In this document: piece by piece, positions 31,938 to 36,622 of the stretch
Layout: every line of letters begins with the position of its first letter
Numbering within the stretch: the stretch's first letter is position 1
DNA from: a virus
Length of the DNA stretch: 36,622 bases
IMG/VR virus record: IMGVR_UViG_3300042352_000441
Location: 1 to 36,622 of that record
Strand: one strand, 5' to 3'
The notes under the pieces: generated by a model
Database searches by the model: none
Told to the model about the DNA's origin: nothing
Seen by the model: the letters and a program-made list of their open reading frames with translations, nothing else
Position numbers and translations under genes: made by a program

Positions 31938-33251
31938 TTATAGGGGGCCAGGACCATCTGGATCATTAGATCCAAATAGGGTGGTGCTATGTGCATGCAT
32001 ATCAAATGTAACTCCGTTTTCTGTAAAGTAGAAGTCCCATGGCTCTACGTTTATAGAATAAGACTGAATTGTAATGTCTTCATTTAACTCTAACGATTCA
32101 ATCGCAACAAAGTCTTTTGATTGGAAGTTGTAAATTAAATCAGTATTTAGTAAATCTTTTACGTTTAGCGATCTAATTTCGTTATCACGCTTTGCAAGTA
32201 TAAAGTGATTTAGTGTATATATATCACCATTTACTGCTGCTGCACCTAAGTTCTCGTGCAACATTTTTCCGACAACAGTTACTTCTGTTTCTTCTGCGCC
32301 GTCAATTTGCTCTTGAGTAATAACATAGTCTGAATAAGATCCGTATGAACCATCATCAAGTAGCCAGTAGTCGTCTGGAATTCCTGGAATTCTTAACCCT
32401 ATTACTGCATCTCCTACTTCAATTTGACCAGCTGAAACCATTCCTGTAGGAGTTCTCAAAAGAGTGTTCACTCCGACAGACTTAATAAAGCTAGGTGGTG
32501 AGAAGAACCCTGGTGGGGCGAAGAACCCTGGTGGGGCGAAGAACCCTGGTGGGGCAAAGAACCCTGGTGGGGCAAAGAACCCTGGAGGACCAAAGAAACC
32601 TGGAGGTGCAAAGAATCCTGGAGGACCGAAGAAGCTTGGTGGTCCGAAGAAGCTTGGGGCCTGTGTTGTAACCTGGTTAGAAGCTCCAGAATACCCTCCT
32701 GCACCGTTGGCATTTTCAGCCCGTATCTGATACGTCTGAGCAGTACTTGCCTCTTGCGTAATAGATATTGGAGAAGATGCTGAAGTTCCAGTTTTACCGT
32801 CGGAGCTTGTCCAGCGATATAAAGTTATTGCTGATCCACCGTCGGATGGAGCTGTAAATGAAATACTGTCTGCATTTACACCAGCAGTTGCTGACGGGGC
32901 AGACATGGTAGCTGGAACTGTTGTAGCTGTTGCAGTTGCAGTATTTGAATCTGTTGAAGTTCCGTAAGAATCAGCTGCTCGTACTGTATAAGAATTAGAG
33001 CTAGCTGAAGATAGCCCAGTATGTGAGTATGTTGTTGTGGGATGAGAAACAGTTGCAATTTCTGTTCCACTTCTAAATACCTTATAAGATGTTGGGGTAT
33101 TTGCTCCTTCAGAAGCAGTCCATGAGAGATCTATTCTTCCATCATTAAATGCTCTGCCAGAAGGCACGTTTGTGGCTGTTAAGTTGGTCGGAGCAAGCGG
33201 GCCAGTAAAGTTATCCTGGGCTGATGCTCTTCTACCTATATTTTTTGACAT
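31938..33251 (-). CDS. Fibronectin III - PPG-repeat - Hint domain virion protein
   Basis: The 437-aa protein has three parts. Residues about 15-197 hold two fibronectin type III-like domains (APTNLTATNV, RIDLSWTASEGANTPTSYKV; AGVNADSISFTAPSDGGSAI), common on phage tails. Residues 200-253 are nine tandem hexapeptides of the form [G/S]FF[G/A/S]PP, with seven Pro-Pro-Gly steps. Residues 258-422 are a Hint domain: SVGVNTLLRTPTG and QIEVGDAV (block A, with Ser258 at the place of the usual Cys1), YTLNHFILA (block B, T346-x-N348-H349) and YSINVEPWDFYFTENGVTF (final block). The usual terminal His-Asn pair is missing, so C-terminal cleavage is unlikely. AGGGG precedes the ATG. It lies between a fibre gene and the hydroxylase block. 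Confidence 0.85.
   Translation of the reverse strand: MSKNIGRRASAQDNFTGPLAPTNLTATNVPSGRAFNDGRIDLSWTASEGANTPTSYKVFRSGTEIATVSHPTTTYSHTGLSSASSNSYTVRAADSYGTSTDSNTATATATTVPATMSAPSATAGVNADSISFTAPSDGGSAITLYRWTSSDGKTGTSASSPISITQEASTAQTYQIRAENANGAGGYSGASNQVTTQAPSFFGPPSFFGPPGFFAPPGFFGPPGFFAPPGFFAPPGFFAPPGFFAPPGFFSPPSFIKSVGVNTLLRTPTGMVSAGQIEVGDAVIGLRIPGIPDDYWLLDDGSYGSYSDYVITQEQIDGAEETEVTVVGKMLHENLGAAAVNGDIYTLNHFILAKRDNEIRSLNVKDLLNTDLIYNFQSKDFVAIESLELNEDITIQSYSINVEPWDFYFTENGVTFDMHAHSTTLFGSNDPDGPGPL
32493..32654 (-). repeat. Nine 18-bp tandem repeats encoding xFFxPP
   Basis: The repeat units encode SFFGPP twice, then GFFAPP, GFFGPP, GFFAPP four times and GFFSPP. Several units are identical or differ by one base, which points to recent expansion. 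In every unit positions 1 and 4 are Gly, Ala or Ser, so the protein has a small residue at each third position, as collagen does, with FF and PP alternating between them. Confidence 0.95.
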
Positions 33252-33271
33252 ATTTTATCCCCTATTTCCTA

Positions 33272-35359
33272 TTATCTTAAATCTCCAGCTAACAACCATG
33301 TTGTAGCTGCAATTTTTGTTGCTGTAACTGATGAATTTGTTGTTCTAAGAATCCGACCTGGTGTGGCTAGAACTGTAATTCCGCTTTCAATAAAGTTTGC
33401 ACCTGTTCCAGCTGACTGATAGAAGCTTATAGAAGAACCGATTGCATATTTAGCATTTCCTGTAGCTTCAAATGTTATTCCTACTGCTCCTGATAGAGGA
33501 ATTAAGGAGTCTCTTACTGCAGCGTCAGTGCCAAGTGCATCAAGTGTTGTATTTGATGAAATTGCTGATGCTATTGTAGTTAGAGATGGAACTCCAGCCT
33601 TTGTCTGTGTCTTGTCTGTAAATGCTACTCCTGCTGCTGCAACTGTTACTGTTCCAGTAAATGTTGGTGAAGCAATTGGTGCTTTTGCTGCTAAATTAGT
33701 TGTAACTGTTGATGCAAAGTTTGCGTCATCACCTAGTGCTGCTGCTAGTTCATCAAGTGTATTGAGTGCTGCTGGAGCACCTGCTAGAAGTGCGTTAACC
33801 TGTGATGTTGCATCTGCAATAGCTTCTGATTTAGCTGTAGCAATTGCTGTTGCCTGTGCTGTAGAGACTGGCTTTGAGGCATCTGCTGTATTATCAACAT
33901 TTCCAAGGCCTACGTGTGCTTTTGTAACACCAGCAACTGTTCCAGTAAATGTTGGTGAATCAATTGGTGCGTATGTTGATGCTGCTGTTGCAGATGCTAG
34001 CTTAGCATCAAGTGCTGCTCCAAGGCCGTCAATCTTTGACTGAGCAATTGCTGCCGCTGAATTTACATCTGCATCAACAATTGTTCCGTTTGCAATTTTA
34101 CCTGTTGTAACTGCTGAATCTGCAATCTTTCCTTCTGTTACAGCAAGTGATCCAATTTTGTCAGCTGTTACAGCAAGTGATGCAATTTTGTCAGATGTTA
34201 CTGCATCATTGTTAATTTTAGCAGTAGTAATATTTGAATCTGCAATCTTTGCAGTTGTAACTGCATCATCTGCAATCTTTGCAGTTGTTACTGCAAGACC
34301 ACTAATTTCATTTGTTCCTACAGAATCATCTGAAAGGTGTATTTGTAGGATTGCGTTATCTGCAATTTTATCAGAAGTTACAGCATCATCTGCAATCTTT
34401 ATTGTTGTTACGGATGTATCACCAAGTTTGGAAGTTGTAACTGCAGAATCTGCAATCTTTGCAGTTGTAACTGCAAGATCTGTAATCTTTCCTTCAGTTA
34501 CTGAAAGATCTAATGGGTTTCTTGCATCTTGTAGTCTATAGTCTCCTGTGTAAACAAGGCTAGCTGTATCTGAAATGCCGTGAATGTTGGTTGTAGTATC
34601 TTTGTGTGTTCCTACAGCATTAGCAGTTCTTTGATCTACATAAAATTTATTTGTAGCATCATAATCTGTTGTTGCTGTACCAAGTGCTGTAATCTTGTTT
34701 GTATCCATATTAAGGACACCTGACATTGTATCGCCAGACTTTGCTACCTTACCTGAAATTGCTGTTGTTAATGTACCTGAAAGGTCAGCATTGTCTGCTA
34801 AAGATGTTGCAATTTCTGCTAGTGTATTTAATGCTGCTGGAGCCGCTCCAACTACTACCTCAATTGCATCCTGAACAAACGCTGTTGTTGCAACCTGAGT
34901 TGTATCTGTTCCTACTGAAGCTGTTGGTGCTGTTGGTGTTCCAGTCAAAGCTGGTGATGATAAAGTTTTTGCTGTTAGTGTCTGATTAGCATCTAATGTT
35001 ACAAGATTTGCTGTATTTGCAATTCCATGTACTGAAGTAGTAGCGTTATTATGATTTGTAACTGCTGTAGATACTTCTGCATCTAATGCTGCTGCTCCAG
35101 GAAGCTGAGCAAGTGGGATTAAGCCAGAACCGTCTAGTGAGGCTACTCCGTTTGCAACTCCTTTTGTACTCAAAGCAATGTAGTCATCTACTGTGCCTGA
35201 AAGGGCGTATTCAAGGCTATTCCACGCTGTGGTGCCATCGCCAAATTTAAATGTGTTAGTATCTGTTTCAATACCAATTTCTCCAGCTGCTAGAACTGGG
35301 TTAGCATCGAACCAATCGTCTGCGATACCTCTTCTTAATTGTAATCTTACTGTTGCCAT
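33272..35359 (-). CDS. Tail fibre protein with KIxDxAVT repeats
   Basis: The protein has 695 aa. The first 55 residues (VRLQLRRGIADDWFDANPVL, then FKFGDGTTAWNSLEYALSG) match the N-terminal beta unit of tropism determinant and fibre proteins (Mtd N-terminal-like), likely the virion attachment part. Two similar segments, APAALNTLAEIATSLADNAD near 172 and APAALNTLDELAAALGDDAN near 527, flank a shaft. Residues about 283-427 hold some fourteen 10-residue repeats of the type AVTTAKIADD. GLGNVDNTADASKPVS near 482 is a well-known fibre phrase. The C-terminus (GRILRTTNSSVTATKIAATT, then WLLAGDL) is a common tip. It probably trimerises and binds the host surface. AAGGGG precedes the ATG. Confidence 0.9.
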   Translation of the reverse strand: MATVRLQLRRGIADDWFDANPVLAAGEIGIETDTNTFKFGDGTTAWNSLEYALSGTVDDYIALSTKGVANGVASLDGSGLIPLAQLPGAAALDAEVSTAVTNHNNATTSVHGIANTANLVTLDANQTLTAKTLSSPALTGTPTAPTASVGTDTTQVATTAFVQDAIEVVVGAAPAALNTLAEIATSLADNADLSGTLTTAISGKVAKSGDTMSGVLNMDTNKITALGTATTDYDATNKFYVDQRTANAVGTHKDTTTNIHGISDTASLVYTGDYRLQDARNPLDLSVTEGKITDLAVTTAKIADSAVTTSKLGDTSVTTIKIADDAVTSDKIADNAILQIHLSDDSVGTNEISGLAVTTAKIADDAVTTAKIADSNITTAKINNDAVTSDKIASLAVTADKIGSLAVTEGKIADSAVTTGKIANGTIVDADVNSAAAIAQSKIDGLGAALDAKLASATAASTYAPIDSPTFTGTVAGVTKAHVGLGNVDNTADASKPVSTAQATAIATAKSEAIADATSQVNALLAGAPAALNTLDELAAALGDDANFASTVTTNLAAKAPIASPTFTGTVTVAAAGVAFTDKTQTKAGVPSLTTIASAISSNTTLDALGTDAAVRDSLIPLSGAVGITFEATGNAKYAIGSSISFYQSAGTGANFIESGITVLATPGRILRTTNSSVTATKIAATTWLLAGDLR
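34080..34508 (-). repeat. Tandem 10-residue KIxDxAVTx repeats of the fibre shaft
   Basis: About fourteen consecutive units of 30 bases encode variants of AVTTAKIADD; several neighbours are near identical in DNA (tctgcaatctttgcagttgt occurs repeatedly). Such repeats build trimeric fibre shafts and change copy number by recombination. Confidence 0.85.
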
Positions 35360-35394
35360 TTTAATACCCCTTATATTTTTTGATTTATACTGCT

Positions 35395-35403
35395 ATTGTA
35401 TCA
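35395..35403 (-). promoter_or_regulatory. Extended -10 promoter candidate TGATACAAT for the fibre gene
   Basis: TACAAT at 35400-35395 with TGA upstream lies between the short structural gene and the 695-aa fibre gene. It shares AAATGATACAAT with the site before oxygenase (5). No clear -35 is seen, and a second AT-rich box (GTATAAAT) lies just downstream. Confidence 0.4.
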
Positions 35404-35412
35404 TTTATTGCT

Positions 35413-35778
35413 TTAAACTATAACCCCAGAATCAAATACCATAGAAACATCAGAATCTGTTGAAGACGGGGTTCCGCCATCTACAAACTTGCTAGTAGAT
35501 GAAGGTGTTACTCCGTTTGCCTGGACTGTATATATTGGTTGACCGTTATAATCAATAGATAAGCCAATATCCATGAAACTAATCTGTGAAGATGTGTCTG
35601 GAATATCTGATGCCAAGGCCACTGGTACCCAGGTACCATTTAGCTGGATCTGTAGTTTATTTGTTACTGTGTCAAATCTAAGAGGTGTCTCGCCCAAAAC
35701 GACATTAGACCCAAATGTCGCAGTACCTGCTACATTGAGTCCATTTTTTACTCTAAAGTTTTTATCTGTTGTTGCCAT
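35413..35778 (-). CDS. Short fibre-associated structural protein
   Basis: The 121-aa protein begins MATTDKNFRVKNGLNVAGTA, followed by FGSNVVLGETPLRFDTVTNK and LQIQLNGTWVPVALASDI. This opening, a short beta repeat ('KNGLNV.G.a.f.snv.lg'), is often found at the N-terminus of phage and cyanophage fibre proteins. The rest is polar and Ser/Thr-rich with no catalytic signature. It lies between two fibre genes and may be a fibre base, a connector or a short fibre of its own. AGGGG lies about 14 bases before the ATG, a longer gap than usual; no better in-frame start is present. Confidence 0.75.
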   Translation of the reverse strand: MATTDKNFRVKNGLNVAGTATFGSNVVLGETPLRFDTVTNKLQIQLNGTWVPVALASDIPDTSSQISFMDIGLSIDYNGQPIYTVQANGVTPSSTSKFVDGGTPSSTDSDVSMVFDSGVIV

Positions 35779-35843
35779 TTAAGTTCACATATCCCCTAAT
35801 TGTTTTGGTGGGGTTTTGAAAGGACCCCTTACCTTTTATTTAA

Positions 35844-36620
35844 TTATTTAATTAGTGTTCCAGATACTTTAACTGTTGAGTTATTTACTGGAGTAACCCG
35901 TATTCTTACGTTTGAACCTGAAACATCTGCTGTAATTGTTCCTCTTGATCCATTAGTTCCAACAATTGCATATTCTGTAATTGCTACGTTATCTGATGAA
36001 TCTAGTGTTACTAGAATTTCTGATATTTCATTGTGAGTCTCATTATCAATTTTAACAAGGAACTTACCTGAACGGTAATCAGCTTTTGCCCACTCATAAG
36101 CTGTTCCAGCGACTGTTGCTGTTCCAGAAGATGAGGCTGCAATTTGCTTAGCCTGGTCGTTAACGTTTAATGCTGTAAAAGATGTTGTACCATTTTGCTG
36201 TGCAGTATTAGCTGCCGCTGCTGTGGCCTCTGCGGCTGCTTGAGCAGCATTGGCCTTAGTGGTAGCATCTGCTGCTGCTGTAGCTTCTGCAGCTGCTTGA
36301 GCAGCATTGGCCTTGGTGGTAGCATCTGTAGAAGCTGATGATATTGCCTCTGATTTAGCTGTTGCTACATTTGCTGTAGTAGCCAATAGAGATGTGTCAG
36401 CAATTCCATGAACGTTAGTAGTGTCAGAGCTGTGTGTTGAGAGAGCAGATGCTGCGGTGGCCTCTGCGGCTGCTTGAGCAGCATTGGCCTTAGTGGTAGC
36501 ATCTGAAGCGGCATTTGAAGCTGCTGTTGAAATTGCTGAAGTTACATCAGCTGAATTAGCCTTTGTTCCGAGAGCAGTTGTAATAGTTGTTGTGTAATTA
36601 GCATCGTCATTAATTGCTGC
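35844..36620 (-). CDS. Tail fibre protein, 5' end beyond the window
   Basis: The reading frame is open from the right edge to a stop at 35844, giving 258 visible residues; an apparent start at 36386 is a TTG inside this open frame, not the true start. The edge begins INDDANYTTTITTALGTKAN, the same type of segment as in the 695-aa fibre. It is followed by Ala-rich helical repeats (ATTKANAAQAAAEATAA three times) and a phrase TTNVHGIADTS shared with the other fibre. The last hundred residues (AYEWAKADYRSGKFLVKIDN, ISEILVTLDSSDNVAITEYA, TADVSGSNVRIRVTPVNNST) form a beta domain frequent at the end of marine phage structural proteins. It is probably a fibre paralogue. Confidence 0.85.
   Translation of the reverse strand, partial: AAINDDANYTTTITTALGTKANSADVTSAISTAASNAASDATTKANAAQAAAEATAASALSTHSSDTTNVHGIADTSLLATTANVATAKSEAISSASTDATTKANAAQAAAEATAAADATTKANAAQAAAEATAAAANTAQQNGTTSFTALNVNDQAKQIAASSSGTATVAGTAYEWAKADYRSGKFLVKIDNETHNEISEILVTLDSSDNVAITEYAIVGTNGSRGTITADVSGSNVRIRVTPVNNSTVKVSGTLIK
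36223..36505 (-). repeat. Three copies of a 49-bp repeat in the truncated fibre gene
   Basis: Copies lie at 36223-36271, 36280-36328 and 36457-36505. The first and third are identical over all 49 bases; the middle one differs at a few positions. They encode DATTKANAAQAAAEAT, a probable coiled-coil or Ala-rich shaft segment, and could allow length change by recombination. Confidence 0.85.
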
Positions 36621-36622
36621 TG

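Noticed and set aside
31928-31940. TATAAA box just before the acetyltransferase ATG as a further leaderless promoter
   Set aside because: It lacks the TG extension and a -35, overlaps the end of the upstream gene, and AT-rich sequence makes such a box likely by chance.
32493-32654. Tandem 18-bp repeats considered as a CRISPR array or integration site
   Set aside because: The units are contiguous, without spacers, and in frame within a coding sequence.
32464-32730. Plus-strand frame with NPGGAK repeats opposite the PPG repeats
   Set aside because: The repeat pattern is only the reverse strand of the 18-bp units; the minus-strand frame is continued by fibronectin and Hint domains and has a proper ribosome site.
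33528-34043. Plus-strand frame of 171 codons opposite the fibre gene
   Set aside because: It is antisense to a well-recognised tail fibre and has low-complexity Ala/Val composition typical of a shadow frame.
35790-35826. Short GGGG/CCCC hairpin between the two fibre-region genes
   Set aside because: The stem is only about five pairs with a long loop and no T-tract on the minus strand, so it is too weak for a terminator call.
1-36622. Search for terminase, integrase, lysis genes, tRNA genes and plus-strand genes
   Set aside because: None could be recognised; the window covers only structural and modification modules.

Overview
This window is a stretch of a tailed double-stranded DNA phage (Caudoviricetes, siphovirus-type) genome, or a prophage or metagenomic contig derived from one. 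It is AT-rich, densely packed, and every credible gene lies on the minus strand, so it should be read from base 36622 down to base 1. No host gene, tRNA, integrase or terminase is visible. The host cannot be named from the sequence. Several predicted promoters sit so close to start codons that the transcripts would be leaderless, a style common in Actinomycetota, and some small head proteins look like actinophage proteins. An aquatic actinobacterial host is therefore a reasonable guess, not a demonstrated fact.

Layout in transcription order. (1) 36622-31938, fibre module: a 5'-truncated Ala-rich fibre, a short structural protein, a 695-aa fibre with many KIxDxAVT repeats, and a 437-aa protein made of fibronectin-III-like domains, nine tandem xFFxPP hexapeptides and a Hint (hedgehog/intein) domain. 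(2) 31927-25212, modification module: a GNAT acetyltransferase, an unknown protein, five Fe(II)/2-oxoglutarate dioxygenases of the prolyl-4-hydroxylase type with complete HxD...H...K/R sites, one degenerate relative that has lost HxD, and two related proteins of another family. Most of these genes overlap or abut and look translationally coupled. (3) 25204-23441, a LamG/concanavalin-type adhesin. (4) 23377-14969, head and neck module: small protein, portal, protease fused to scaffold with a nested scaffold start, major capsid protein, neck proteins, tail terminator candidate and major tail protein. (5) 14861-1, tail module: chaperone pair joined by a -1 frameshift at CCCAAAC, a 3791-aa tape measure protein, a distal-tail protein and a truncated tail hub protein.

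Most notable system: a block of prolyl-hydroxylase-like enzymes lies directly downstream of a virion-type protein whose Pro-Pro-Gly-rich repeat resembles a collagen prolyl-hydroxylase substrate and is followed by a potentially self-processing Hint domain. The working hypothesis is that the phage hydroxylates its own fibre or adhesin. Second, the tape measure carries apparent enzyme domains (two HExxH metallopeptidase-like regions, a GNAT-like fold and a possible kinase-like region) separated by Gly-Gly junctions.

The punctuation is readable. GC-rich hairpins follow the capsid and major tail genes, each followed by a TGCTATAAT promoter for the next operon. Other promoters precede the LamG gene, the small pre-portal gene, the protease and the major tail gene. 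No stretch over 300 bases lacks a gene.
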